The translations under genes were made by a program, and so were the position numbers. Below, in pieces: positions 1 through 8,440 of a stretch of 64,000 nt of DNA. Below the pieces are notes generated by a model. It was given only the letters and a program-made list of their open reading frames with translations, searched no databases and had not been told where the DNA came from. The stretch comes from Bacillota bacterium (lineage in GTDB: Bacteria; Bacillota; Clostridia; Acetivibrionales; DSM-1351): positions 1-64,000 of the forward strand of contig JAEYHZ010000038.1 in the NCBI GenBank assembly GCA_023409265.1. The letters are read 5' to 3'. Every line of letters begins with the position of its first letter. Within the stretch, counting starts at the first letter, position 1.

Positions 1-520
1 CTACAAGACAGCCGGTATCAACCTTGAGAGTTTCACCGGGCAGCAGATTCTTCTGAATTATTGTTCCGCCGGAATGCACAAATGCCATGCCGTTTCCGAC
101 CAGTCTCTGCAGTATAAAGCCTTCTCCACCGAAAAAGCCTGCTCCCATCTTTCTAGTGAAGGCAATCTCGATGTCAACACCGTTTGCCGCACACAAAAAC
201 GCATCCTTCTGGCAAAGGAAGCTGCCCCCCACACTTGCCAGATCTATGGGTATTATTTTACCGGGGTAAGGAGCCGAAAAAGCCATATGTCTTTTGGTGG
301 GGCTGGTATTATAGAAAGTGGTAATGAAGAAGCTTTCTCCCGTCAGCATTCTTTTAAAGCCTTTGAATGCTCCGCCATCCGTAGATGTCTGCATCATGAT
401 TCCATCTTCCATGTACATCATTGCACCGGCTTCAGCCCTAACACCCTCGGATGGATCCAGCTCCACTTCAACGATCTGCATGTCATCCCCTATAATTCTG
501 TAATCAATAACGTCTGCCAT
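1..520 (-). CDS. AIM24/TIGR00266-family protein (3' end outside window)
   Basis: The frame opens at an ATG (518-520) behind a strong AGGAGG site at 521-532 and runs off the left edge after 173 codons. It begins MADVIDYRIIGDDMQ and has the Gly- and Ala-rich beta-strand pattern of the AIM24 (DUF124, TIGR00266) family: an EAGAMMYM segment near residue 35, then MGAGFFGGEGF, then a FVHSGGTI stretch. Family members form a beta-barrel-like fold; their bacterial role is not established. The missing part is about a quarter to a third of the usual length. Family assignment is firm, function unknown. Confidence 0.85.
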   Translation of the reverse strand, partial: MADVIDYRIIGDDMQIVEVELDPSEGVRAEAGAMMYMEDGIMMQTSTDGGAFKGFKRMLTGESFFITTFYNTSPTKRHMAFSAPYPGKIIPIDLASVGGSFLCQKDAFLCAANGVDIEIAFTRKMGAGFFGGEGFILQRLVGNGMAFVHSGGTIIQKNLLPGETLKVDTGCLV

Positions 521-628
521 AAGTGACCTCCTCTTTTAAGATTGATGATATTATATATTATATAGGCTTTTTTCGAAAATATTGTGGGTAAATAAACCTA
601 ATGTGCTACTATACATATTATTGTTGAT

Positions 629-1132
629 TTATATTACGTCAATCCAATATTTACATATATTTTGGTTAATTCCCTCCAACTTGCCATTACATTTTTCAAT
701 AATTTTTCTTGAAACTAAATTTGCAACATTTGGAGTAAGGAGTACTTTTTCTATATTTTTCTCAGTTGCTTTTATTAATAACTCCCTTAGAATTATTATT
801 CCATAGCCTTTTCCTCTTTCAGAAGGTCTAATAGTGTAACCTATATGTCCACCATCATGCAATAACTTCTTGTTAAGAAAATGCCTTAATCTACCAATAC
901 CAACAGGCTTTCCGCTTATATATAACCAATATATTGTTTCAGGAACATATCCTTCTTCTAAATCAATACCATGTGCTATCCGTTTTTTTGTTTCAAAGTA
1001 TAGGGGATAATTTATGTTGTCTATATTAAAGCCATCGTTTACATAGCCGTTTTCACCAGGTCCTATTTCATTTATCATTTCAATAATATCATTTCCACCA
1101 TAAATGTCTAATTCTTTCAATCCTGTATCCAT
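629..1132 (-). CDS. GNAT-family N-acetyltransferase
   Basis: This 167-residue protein begins MDTGLKELDIYGGNDI after a GGAGGG site. The acetyl-CoA-binding loop is visible as GYTIRPSERGKGYG (about residues 96-112), the R/Q-x-x-G-x-G/A motif A of the GNAT fold, followed by a helix ILRELLIKATEKN and a V-x-N-x-x-S segment. Length is normal for a single-domain GNAT. The substrate cannot be told from sequence. It is transcribed alone, between the AIM24 gene and the IS element. Confidence 0.85.
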   Translation of the reverse strand: MDTGLKELDIYGGNDIIEMINEIGPGENGYVNDGFNIDNINYPLYFETKKRIAHGIDLEEGYVPETIYWLYISGKPVGIGRLRHFLNKKLLHDGGHIGYTIRPSERGKGYGIIILRELLIKATEKNIEKVLLTPNVANLVSRKIIEKCNGKLEGINQNICKYWIDVI

Positions 1133-1204
1133 TTTACCCTCCGTTACAAATTAATCTTAGTACTCGACTACCTTCATTACTTTCAAAAAGGCGGTTTTCT
1201 GCTA

Positions 1205-1442
1205 TTATGGAATCAACTCAAAATACTCATCAAACCAACTACCCCACTTACTTTTGCCGACTTCTAATCCCAGTCTTTCACGTTCTCTTGGCTAACACTA
1301 ATTAATGCGAATTCACCAGTATTGTCTTTTGCGAATAAATCTTCATCTGCAATAATTTTTGCTTCATATTTTTTCCAGCAGAGTATGAAACCTTGTTTCC
1401 ATTCTCAGAATCAATAACTTCCTTTTTACAAAGCACAAACAT
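1205..1442 (-). pseudogene. Decayed small protein gene inside the IS borders
   Basis: A start codon at 1440-1442 opens MFVLCKKEVIDSENGNKVS. The sense then moves to a second frame (KYEAKIIADEDLFAKDN) and a third (GLEVGKSKWGSWFDEYFELI, stop at 1205-1207). Joined, the three frames give a coherent polypeptide of about 80 residues, so at least two single-base indels have broken it. It resembles short hypothetical proteins common on clostridial mobile DNA, but I do not recognise a family. It is either a passenger of the IS or an older gene flanking it. Sequencing error is a less likely alternative. Confidence 0.5.
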
Positions 1443-1459
1443 TGAATCCCTCCCCATAA

Positions 1460-2482
1460 TTAAGCAACTTTTTTGGAACGAAGGTTCTTTACAAGTGTTG
1501 AATTATTGGTAGATAGAACCTTTGTAAGCAACGTTTTTTTGAGTTTATCCATTTCCATAGTTTTGTTCAACTCAAGAAATCGGTGCCAAAAGAGGTAATT
1601 ATCCATATATTTTGTAGATACACCTCTAAAATGTCTATTAATCCATGTGCTAACTCTTTCATGGTAAGAGTTTACGTGCTGTATATGATATATGTCTTTG
1701 ACTACATGCTTTTTTTTACGTATGTTTACTTTTTCGTGAGGTATTCCCTTTAACTTAGCAAAATAGATATAGTTTCTGGCAGAATCAGTACATAGCATTG
1801 AACCAGGAGCAATATAGTTACCCAAAACAGCATCTATTTGCTTGGAATTGATACGCCCCATTCCTGCCTTTTGGCTTATGATGTGACCGTTCCTATCGAT
1901 TGCAACCAAGACGCAAACCTGTTCATGACTAATGCCTCTATATTGTGACTTACCGCCTCTTTTACGAGGTTTACGATGGGTAATACCTTTCTTACCTTTA
2001 AGTGACTCAACGAAAAATGTTTCATCTGATTCAATTATACCCGAAAGTTGTTCAATCTCAAGAGTACGGAGAGAATTCAGTAACTTGTGTCGCCAATAGA
2101 AGGCAGTAGATATGTGTATACCTAATTCCTTTGCAATTTTGGGTAGGGTAGTGCCTCTTGAAATATACTGGATATATTTACCCCACTTATTAGGGTGGTG
2201 AGTACCAGCCATTGGGCTACATGATATATCATTAAAGGTCTTTCTACAACTTTTACACTTATATCGTTGTCTGCCACGGTACTTGCCATGCCCTATTATC
2301 TTGTCGCTATTACAGTAAGGACAATGACTACCTTTTGCAAAGCGGGCTTCCCTAATGTCTGTAAGGTAATCACTTACCCTATTAGAACTGCTATTAACAA
2401 CAGTATATATTATTTCATAAACTCGCTTTTGGTCAGAAGGGGTTAGTTTATCAAATTCATCAATAACCTTTGTTATACTCAT
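1460..2482 (-). CDS. IS1595-family transposase
   Basis: Start chosen at the ATG of 2480-2482 (MSITKVIDEFDKL), which follows AAAGGTGG with good spacing; an upstream in-frame start at 2545 lacks such a site. The 340-residue protein has an N-terminal zinc ribbon (CPYC at about residues 54-57, CKSC about 20 residues on), then the ISXO2-like catalytic domain: SDETFF holds the first Asp, CTDSARNY the second, and HVNSYHERVSTWINRHFRGV the third region, where this family does not use the standard Glu. It looks full length and possibly active. Confidence 0.88.
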   Translation of the reverse strand: MSITKVIDEFDKLTPSDQKRVYEIIYTVVNSSSNRVSDYLTDIREARFAKGSHCPYCNSDKIIGHGKYRGRQRYKCKSCRKTFNDISCSPMAGTHHPNKWGKYIQYISRGTTLPKIAKELGIHISTAFYWRHKLLNSLRTLEIEQLSGIIESDETFFVESLKGKKGITHRKPRKRGGKSQYRGISHEQVCVLVAIDRNGHIISQKAGMGRINSKQIDAVLGNYIAPGSMLCTDSARNYIYFAKLKGIPHEKVNIRKKKHVVKDIYHIQHVNSYHERVSTWINRHFRGVSTKYMDNYLFWHRFLELNKTMEMDKLKKTLLTKVLSTNNSTLVKNLRSKKVA

Positions 2483-2581
2483 ATAAATCCACCTTTCAGA
2501 ACATGTGTTCCGTATAAGTATAACATACATATTGATTACCCACAATAATTACGAAAACCGCCATTATATAAATTTATATTT

Positions 2582-2627
2582 CTACTATTTATACACTGTA
2601 AAACCTACTATTTATACGCTGTAAAAC
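2582..2627. repeat. Two-copy 23-bp tandem duplication
   Basis: CTACTATTTATACACTGTAA plus AAC at 2582-2604 is repeated directly at 2605-2627 with one change (A to G). It lies between the IS right end and the 3' end of the PdxA-family gene. Confidence 0.8.
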
Positions 2628-2649
2628 ATTTTTTTCCTGTCCTTTTTCT

Positions 2650-3666
2650 CTATTTATTATTTCCATGCCAGTTTAAATATGGACCGGAATACCTGGCGGC
2701 CAGAAGAATAGCCTCAACCATGCTCACTTCACTTGCCATGCCTTTTCCGGCTATATCATACGCTGTTCCGTGGTCAACTGAGGTTCTGAGAAAAGGAAGG
2801 CCAAGTGTTATGGCAATTGTTCGTTCAAAATCCAGGGTTTTAGTTGCTATATGGCCCTGATCATGATACAGGGAAAGTACAGAGTTGTATTTTCCAGTCA
2901 AGGCCTGATGAAATACTGAATCTGCACCCACAGGGCCATCCACGTTGTAGCCCAGTTCTCTTGCTTTTTTTACTGCTGGCACAATCTGCTCCAGGTCCTC
3001 TGTTCCAAAAAGGCCGTTATCCCCGCTGTGCGGATTCAAGCCGGCAACTGCCATCGTTCCCTCTTTAATACCGAGACTCCTGAGGGCCTCAGTACACCTG
3101 TCTATATAGTCCAAAAGTCTTTCCTGAGTAACCATGTCACATGCCCTTTTAAGGGATACGTGACGGGTTAGAAAAAATACTCTCAGTCCCCTGACCTCAA
3201 ACATGGTTAAAGGGTCCTCGGTATTTGTAAGACTGGCCAGAATCTCCGTATGTCCTACAAAATCCACATTACCTGCTTTTAGGGCAGGTTTGTTTATAGG
3301 AGTTGTAGCTATAGCATCCACTTCATTATTCCCGGCAAGCTCTACTGATTTTTTAATATACTCATAGGCTGCAATTCCATTCCGTGCCTGAACTGTACCG
3401 TATTTCAGGTTTACTATATCTATATTGCTAAGATCGATTACATTTATTATACCCTTGTGGTATTCTCCCTCGGTACTTGTTTTGACTACTTTAACTCGTA
3501 TATCAAGCTTGCAGATTTCTGCTGCCTTTTTGATAACTTCAGCTTCCCCAATAACCAACGGTCTGCAGACTTCATAAATACTTTCATTTACCAGTGCCTT
3601 GACAACTATCTCCGGGCCGATTCCTGCAGGGTCACCCATGGGAATTCCGATAACGGGTTTCTTCAT
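2650..3666 (-). CDS. pdxA: PdxA-family NAD-dependent 4-phosphate dehydrogenase
   Basis: 338 residues starting MKKPVIGIPMGDPAGIGPE, behind a GGAGG site; the start at 3666 is fixed by this site and by the conserved N-terminus. Motifs include MGDPAGIGPE near the start, GHTEILA, RHVSL and YHDQGHI, which supply the His ligands of the catalytic metal. Classical PdxA oxidises 4-phosphohydroxy-L-threonine in pyridoxal phosphate synthesis. No other pyridoxine gene is nearby, and the neighbours are a VOC protein and a sugar regulon, so a PdxA2-like role in breaking down four-carbon sugar acids (threonate or erythronate phosphate) is possible. Family certain, substrate not. Confidence 0.85.
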   Translation of the reverse strand: MKKPVIGIPMGDPAGIGPEIVVKALVNESIYEVCRPLVIGEAEVIKKAAEICKLDIRVKVVKTSTEGEYHKGIINVIDLSNIDIVNLKYGTVQARNGIAAYEYIKKSVELAGNNEVDAIATTPINKPALKAGNVDFVGHTEILASLTNTEDPLTMFEVRGLRVFFLTRHVSLKRACDMVTQERLLDYIDRCTEALRSLGIKEGTMAVAGLNPHSGDNGLFGTEDLEQIVPAVKKARELGYNVDGPVGADSVFHQALTGKYNSVLSLYHDQGHIATKTLDFERTIAITLGLPFLRTSVDHGTAYDIAGKGMASEVSMVEAILLAARYSGPYLNWHGNNK

Positions 3667-3688
3667 ATAAATCCTCCGACCTAAACTT

Positions 3689-4144
3689 TTATTTTTTCCA
3701 GTTCTGCAATTCAATAAGATTACCTTCAGGGTCTCTCGCATAAACTGCAGTAAGCAAGCCCAGCTCAGAATACTCTTTTCTGACGATTTCACTTAAGGAG
3801 GTTCCCCCATATGAAATTACCATTTTTAATATTTCCTCCACATCATCAACATGGAATGCGATGTGTCCAAAGCCCGGCATATTTATTGAAGGGGCGTCAC
3901 CCTGTAAACTTTCAGGGCTGTACTGGAATATTTCAAGTGTGGGGCCGTTTTCATACCCGGGCATAAGCAGGTGTATTCCCCTTACTCTTACACTTCTAAT
4001 CCCTGTCATTGTATCTATCCAGTCTCCCGATAAATCTCTTTCGGGATACGTTGGTTTGCATCCGAAAACATCAATATAGAACCTTGAAAGGTTTTTCCAG
4101 TCCCTTGCGATGAGATTGGTGTGAACATATTTTATATTTTGCAT
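3689..4144 (-). CDS. VOC (glyoxalase/dioxygenase-fold) protein
   Basis: 151 residues, start at 4144 behind GAGGG. Two beta-alpha-beta-beta-beta repeats are visible: residues 1-75 beginning KYVHTNLIARDWKNLSRFY and 90-150 with GFGHIAFHVDDVEEI and YARDPEGNLIELQNW. Likely metal ligands are His8, the Glu of LEIFQY, the second-repeat His and the Glu of NLIELQ. VOC proteins act as lyases, isomerases or dioxygenases; the substrate is unknown. It sits 22 bp upstream of the PdxA-family gene on the same strand and was probably co-transcribed. Confidence 0.82.
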   Translation of the reverse strand: MQNIKYVHTNLIARDWKNLSRFYIDVFGCKPTYPERDLSGDWIDTMTGIRSVRVRGIHLLMPGYENGPTLEIFQYSPESLQGDAPSINMPGFGHIAFHVDDVEEILKMVISYGGTSLSEIVRKEYSELGLLTAVYARDPEGNLIELQNWKK

Positions 4145-4294
4145 AGCTTTTCCCTCATTACTTCATTTACTATCGATTGTACCACATTATTCCAAGGTAA
4201 TATACCGGAGTTAATAACTTTATTTAATAACACTTTTTAATAAATTCCTTTTCCACTAACGTTTTAATACTCCCCATCAAGTCTGTTCCATCTC

Positions 4295-4344
4295 TTGCTT
4301 ATAATAAAAAATACTGATAAAATGATAATATGGTCTCGTGACCA
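4295..4344 (+). promoter_or_regulatory. Promoter and palindromic operator for the LacI regulator gene
   Basis: TTGCTT (4295-4300), 17-bp spacer and TAAAAT (4318-4323) with a TGn extension form a good sigma-A promoter. The palindrome TGGTC-TCGT-GACCA at 4331-4344 covers the expected start point, as for an autoregulated LacI gene. Confidence 0.6.
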
Positions 4345-4407
4345 CATTACTGGATTAATAATGCAGCACTTAAATAGTTAAAATAAAGTATTTATTAAGG
4401 TGAATAA

Positions 4408-5373
4408 ATGATAACCAGAGATGATGTAGCCAGACATGCCGGAGTTTCAAAAACTACCGTATCAAGGGTTCTGAATAAAAACGGGTACGTTTCGGAAGAG
4501 AACAGAATAAAAATCGAGCAGGCTATAAAGGAACTTGGCTATTCTCCCAACCTGATTGCCAGAAGTCTTAAGACACGCCAATCCCGCCAGATACTTTTCT
4601 ATGTGCATGAGGTCCTGAATCCTTTCTTTATGGAGGTATACCGCGGCATGGAGGATTGCTGCGAGGAACACGGCTATACTATTGTTCTCAGCAGAAATTT
4701 TGATTCTCTAAAAATCAAAGAGCGACAATATGATGGTATAATTTTGTCTTTCGCATCCGCTGAAAATGAAAAAGAGTATCTAAAGCTTGGAATTCCTGCC
4801 GTTGTAACCGATTATTCCGGCAAACCTCTAAAGATCCCTTCTGTTGGCATAAACATAAAAGCCGGTGCAGAAGAAGCTGCCAGGTATCTTCTCGACAATG
4901 GCCATAGGAAAGTTGCCTTCATTACTTTATCAAAGAGCCTTGAGGATCAGAGATTTTCAGGATTCTGCCATGTACTTGAAAAGGCCGGAATTAATACACA
5001 ATCTGCATTGATAGGTTATGCAGCTCAGAAGGATAACGGATTTGTCAGCGGCTATAACGCAGCAAAGCAGCTCATGGAGAATGCAGGAGATTTTACGGCG
5101 GTTTATGCCTTTAATGACACTATGGCTATCGGAGCCATATCCGCTCTTCAGGAAAAAGATATCAGAGTGCCTCAGGATGTATCAATAATAGGCTTTGACG
5201 ATATCCTGCAAGCGGGTTTCAGCACTCCAAAGCTGACAACGGTAAGACTTCCCAAATATGAGCAGGGTTACGAAAGTGCCCGGCTACTGATAAATATGAT
5301 ACAGGGCAAAGCTGCTGATTCTCTTGTTCTGGAAACAAAACTGGTGGTAAGAGACAGTGTAAAAAAGTTATGA
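4408..5373 (+). CDS. LacI-family transcriptional regulator
   Basis: 321 residues. Residues 1-55 are a LacI helix-turn-helix (TRDDVARHAGVSKTTVSRVLN) with the hinge helix NLIARSLKTRQ; the rest is a periplasmic-binding-protein-like sugar sensor ending in the IGFDDI segment and a dimer region. An AAGGTG site precedes the ATG. It lies 60 bp upstream of the GH42 gene with no terminator between, so it most likely controls that gene and itself. The divergent VOC/PdxA genes could be targets too. The inducer is unknown, plausibly a galactoside or a breakdown product. Confidence 0.9.
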   Translation: MITRDDVARHAGVSKTTVSRVLNKNGYVSEENRIKIEQAIKELGYSPNLIARSLKTRQSRQILFYVHEVLNPFFMEVYRGMEDCCEEHGYTIVLSRNFDSLKIKERQYDGIILSFASAENEKEYLKLGIPAVVTDYSGKPLKIPSVGINIKAGAEEAARYLLDNGHRKVAFITLSKSLEDQRFSGFCHVLEKAGINTQSALIGYAAQKDNGFVSGYNAAKQLMENAGDFTAVYAFNDTMAIGAISALQEKDIRVPQDVSIIGFDDILQAGFSTPKLTTVRLPKYEQGYESARLLINMIQGKAADSLVLETKLVVRDSVKKL

Positions 5374-5433
5374 GAATGATTTAACTTAGTCATAAAACCG
5401 AATCTTAAAAAAATAAAAAGGTGGTAATTTTTT

Positions 5434-7506
5434 ATGAGTGAAAAATTCAATGAAAAATCTCTAAAGCTTGACAAACTTACACTTGGGGTTTGCTATTATC
5501 CCGAGCACTGGCCACAGGAGCTTTGGGAAAGCGACCTGATCAGAATGAAGGAGCACGGGATTGAAGTAATTCGTATTGCAGAATTTGCCTGGAACAAATT
5601 TGAACCCCAAGAGGGTGTATTTACATATGACTTCTTTGACGGATTTCTTCAATTGGCCAACAAGCACCGAATGAAGGTAATTTTCTGTACTCCGACGGCA
5701 ACGCCGCCCGCCTGGCTGACTCATAAATACCCTGAGGTTCTCAATGCTTCACAGGACGGCACAGTTTTCAGACACGGACTTCGCAGACACAACAATTATA
5801 ATTCGGAAAGATATATAGATTTCACTAAAAGAATTGTTGAAAAAATAGCAGAACACTACTGCCCTAACCCGGCAATAATTGGCTGGCAAATCGATAATGA
5901 GCTTAATTGTGAAACAAATGTTTTCTATTCAGAGGCAGATCATTCCACCTTCAGAAAATATATGAAAGATAAGTATAAAACCCTGGAAGCTCTGAATGAA
6001 GCCATGGGGACTGCCTTCTGGAATCAGACCTACACTTCCTGGGAGGAGCTGTTTCTTCCACGGCCCACTGTCAATGGCACTAACAACCCTCATATTGCAC
6101 TTGAAGAAAAGCGGTTCATATCCAAAAGCACCATAGCCTACTGCAAACTGCAGGCAGATATTATCAGAAAATATGCTCCCAAGGATCAGTTTATAACCAC
6201 TAACGGTATATTCGGACATCTGGACAGCCATGAGATGACCAACAGTGCACTGGATTTCATAACCTTTGACAGCTATCCCAACTTTGCCTTCGATACCTGG
6301 ACCGATCCCAAAAAGCCTGGTAATATAAATGACCGCAGATCCTCCTGGTCACTTACAAGAACCAGATCCATATCCCCTGTATTTGGAATAATGGAGCAGC
6401 AGTCAGGGGCAGGCGGCTGGGACACAAGAATGAAGCAGCCCATGCCAAAACCGGGACAGATGAGGCTTTGGGCATTTCAGTCAATAGCTCACGGAGCAGA
6501 CTTTGTAAGCTTTTTCCGCTGGCGTACCTGCTGGATCGGTAATGAAATCTACTGGCATGGCCTTAACGATTACTCAAACCAGCCAAACAGAAGGCTTGAG
6601 GAATTAAAGAAAATAAGAAATGACATAAAACTTCTATCACCTGTAACAGGCGCTAAATACCAGGCCAAAGTTGCCTTTGTAAAGGACTATTCAAATGAGT
6701 GGGACGGTGAGCAGGACAAATGGCACGGCCCGTTGGACGAATTCAGTGATAACGGCTGGTTTACTGCGGCGCAGCTCAACCATGTCCCTATGGACTTCCT
6801 GTATATGAGAAACTCCGGCACCGGGAGAACCATTCCGGAAGATCTGAACCGCTATGAGCTGCTGGTCTATCCTCACGCCACCATACTTACTGAAGAAACG
6901 GCTGCACTTCTTAGGGCATATGTCGAACAGGGAGGTACACTTATTATGGGTGCAAGAACAGGCTACAAGGATGAATACGGCCGTTGCCCAATGCGCCCAA
7001 TACCAGGCTTTGCCTCCGACATATGCGGAGTTGAAGTCAGTGATTACACACATTTGAGCCCGGGAGATGATGAGGAGTTTGCCGTTTGGGACGGAGAAGT
7101 GATCCCGGCACCGGTGTTCAACGATATTCTTCAGGCCAGGGGCGGTGCTGAGGTACTTGCCGCCTTCAAGGGAAATTATTATGACGGAGCACCTGCTCTT
7201 GTGGCTAACAGGCTGGGCAATGGCACCGCCTACTATTTCGGTGCCGGGTTCAGCACAGAAACTGCTGCTGCTTTCCTGAGAAAGCTAGGTTTTGCAGAAA
7301 CTTACAACAGCATTGTTGAACTGCCTCCTCAGATCGAGATAGCTGTCAGAGCTGCGGAACAAAAGGAGTATATTTTTCTGCTTAACTATATGCCTTATGA
7401 AATGGAAATCAATGTGAAGAAGCCTATGACCGACCTGCTTTCAGGAAAGACCCTTGAAGGCTGCTGCAAGCTTGAGAAATATGGTGTTATGGTGCTATGT
7501 GAATAA
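5434..7506 (+). CDS. GH42 beta-galactosidase
   Basis: 690 residues, the usual GH42 length, with no signal peptide, so cytoplasmic. The TIM barrel starts with LGVCYYPEHWPQELW; the acid/base is Glu156 in WQIDNELNCE and the nucleophile Glu321 in GIMEQQSGAGGW. The trimerisation domain follows (about residues 400-610) and a small beta domain closes the protein. It hydrolyses terminal beta-galactosides, probably short oligosaccharides taken up from plant polymers. An AAGGTGG site lies ahead of the ATG. It shares a transcript with the LacI gene and ends before a strong terminator. Confidence 0.93.
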   Translation: MSEKFNEKSLKLDKLTLGVCYYPEHWPQELWESDLIRMKEHGIEVIRIAEFAWNKFEPQEGVFTYDFFDGFLQLANKHRMKVIFCTPTATPPAWLTHKYPEVLNASQDGTVFRHGLRRHNNYNSERYIDFTKRIVEKIAEHYCPNPAIIGWQIDNELNCETNVFYSEADHSTFRKYMKDKYKTLEALNEAMGTAFWNQTYTSWEELFLPRPTVNGTNNPHIALEEKRFISKSTIAYCKLQADIIRKYAPKDQFITTNGIFGHLDSHEMTNSALDFITFDSYPNFAFDTWTDPKKPGNINDRRSSWSLTRTRSISPVFGIMEQQSGAGGWDTRMKQPMPKPGQMRLWAFQSIAHGADFVSFFRWRTCWIGNEIYWHGLNDYSNQPNRRLEELKKIRNDIKLLSPVTGAKYQAKVAFVKDYSNEWDGEQDKWHGPLDEFSDNGWFTAAQLNHVPMDFLYMRNSGTGRTIPEDLNRYELLVYPHATILTEETAALLRAYVEQGGTLIMGARTGYKDEYGRCPMRPIPGFASDICGVEVSDYTHLSPGDDEEFAVWDGEVIPAPVFNDILQARGGAEVLAAFKGNYYDGAPALVANRLGNGTAYYFGAGFSTETAAAFLRKLGFAETYNSIVELPPQIEIAVRAAEQKEYIFLLNYMPYEMEINVKKPMTDLLSGKTLEGCCKLEKYGVMVLCE

Positions 7507-7581
7507 GAGGCTGTAGTTTTTTCTAACAACTTCTGATTTCCTATTGATTCATGAGAAATAAACATCAGTTTCACAGATAGG

Positions 7582-7614
7582 ACGCTATGAGAGTTTTCAT
7601 AGCGTTTTTGTTTT
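7582..7614 (+). terminator. Rho-independent terminator after GH42
   Basis: A 9-bp perfect stem ACGCTATGA/TCATAGCGT (7582-7590 and 7597-7605) with a 6-base loop is followed by TTTTGTTTT. Confidence 0.85.
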
Positions 7615-7629
7615 GATAATACAAAAAAG

Positions 7630-7680
7630 CAACAGCGCCCCGGCTGTTCAGAACCCTGAAAAATTCTGAATGGCCGGGGC
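7630..7680 (-). terminator. Terminator after the GntR-ABC operon
   Basis: On the minus strand GCCCCGGCCATTCAGAA (7680-7664) pairs with the segment 7653-7637 over 15 of 17 positions, with a T-rich tail toward 7622. Confidence 0.75.
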
Positions 7681-7685
7681 ATAGT

Positions 7686-8423
7686 TTACTCCCTGACTAC
7701 AGCCTTCCTTACCAGCAGGAAGGACAAACCTGCGGCAACTGCCGCCCCAACAGAAAGAGAAAGTACTGCAATATAAGGGTTTATACCGTTACTAAAGCCG
7801 CCCAAAACAAGCAATACCTCATTTAACCATTTGGATATCCTGCCGTTTAACAATGTGGCGTCAACTGCCGGAAGAACCATGAACAGCAGAACAGGGACTC
7901 CTATGGATACTATGATTTTCAGCAGCTTTATCATCCTGTAATAAAGACAGGTTATCAAGTACCCGCCAATAATAGCCGCCGTATAAAGGGCAGTGCTCCA
8001 AATGAAGCTTGTTACAATAATAACAGGTTTGGCAGTTTGAGTTATCCAGTTACCATATATCTGCATAAATGCTGAACTATAGTTAACAAATTCCGATAAA
8101 ATACTTGCATAAGTGGTATCAACCGCTGCCATTATACCGCTCACTGCCAATGCAGTTAACACAAAACCCTGAAACTGACGCTTTCGAGGTATATTATTAA
8201 CCGATAAAAATAAAAAGTTTTGTTTAAAGGAATTCAATCCAACAATAAATATAAATATTACAGTAGCCATTTCTCCGCCGCCGCTGGTGCCTTTAACATT
8301 TCCCGCCGCAAAGGTAATGGAACCGCTTATCAATATTGCAATAGCTGCTATAATAAGGTAAAAAATTACAACACTGTTTTTTATATCTGAAAAATAGTAT
8401 TTAACAACTGATTTTAATCTCAT
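7686..8423 (-). CDS. ABC transporter membrane subunit
   Basis: 245 residues with about six hydrophobic segments (for example near residues 17-40, 48-66, 85-105, 128-155, 165-190 and 212-238) and no ATPase motifs. It follows the ATPase gene by 17 bp and precedes the operon terminator. With the GntR and ATPase genes it makes a YtrA-type three-gene exporter set; such sets usually move peptide antibiotics or respond to envelope stress. The cargo is not evident. Confidence 0.78.
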   Translation of the reverse strand: MRLKSVVKYYFSDIKNSVVIFYLIIAAIAILISGSITFAAGNVKGTSGGGEMATVIFIFIVGLNSFKQNFLFLSVNNIPRKRQFQGFVLTALAVSGIMAAVDTTYASILSEFVNYSSAFMQIYGNWITQTAKPVIIVTSFIWSTALYTAAIIGGYLITCLYYRMIKLLKIIVSIGVPVLLFMVLPAVDATLLNGRISKWLNEVLLVLGGFSNGINPYIAVLSLSVGAAVAAGLSFLLVRKAVVRE

Positions 8424-8440
8424 CTTTTAATCCCCTCTTT

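Larger units (their letters stand above)
1190..2562 (-). mobile_element. IS1595-like insertion sequence
   Basis: The ends are a perfect 10-bp inverted repeat, GGCGGTTTTC at 1190-1199 and GAAAACCGCC at 2553-2562, with weaker similarity continuing inward. The terminal GG suits IS1595-group elements. Inside lie one intact transposase gene and a decayed small frame. The 8 bases on each side (TTCAAAAA and ATTATATA) do not match, so no target duplication is seen; the element may be old, rearranged, or its true ends may differ by a few bases. Confidence 0.65.

Noticed and set aside
74..526. Plus-strand 150-codon frame at the left edge
   Set aside because: It is antisense to the AIM24 gene, which has a strong start signal and recognisable protein sequence.
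1182..2570. 8-bp target duplication around the IS
   Set aside because: The flanking octamers agree at only four positions, no better than chance in AT-rich DNA.
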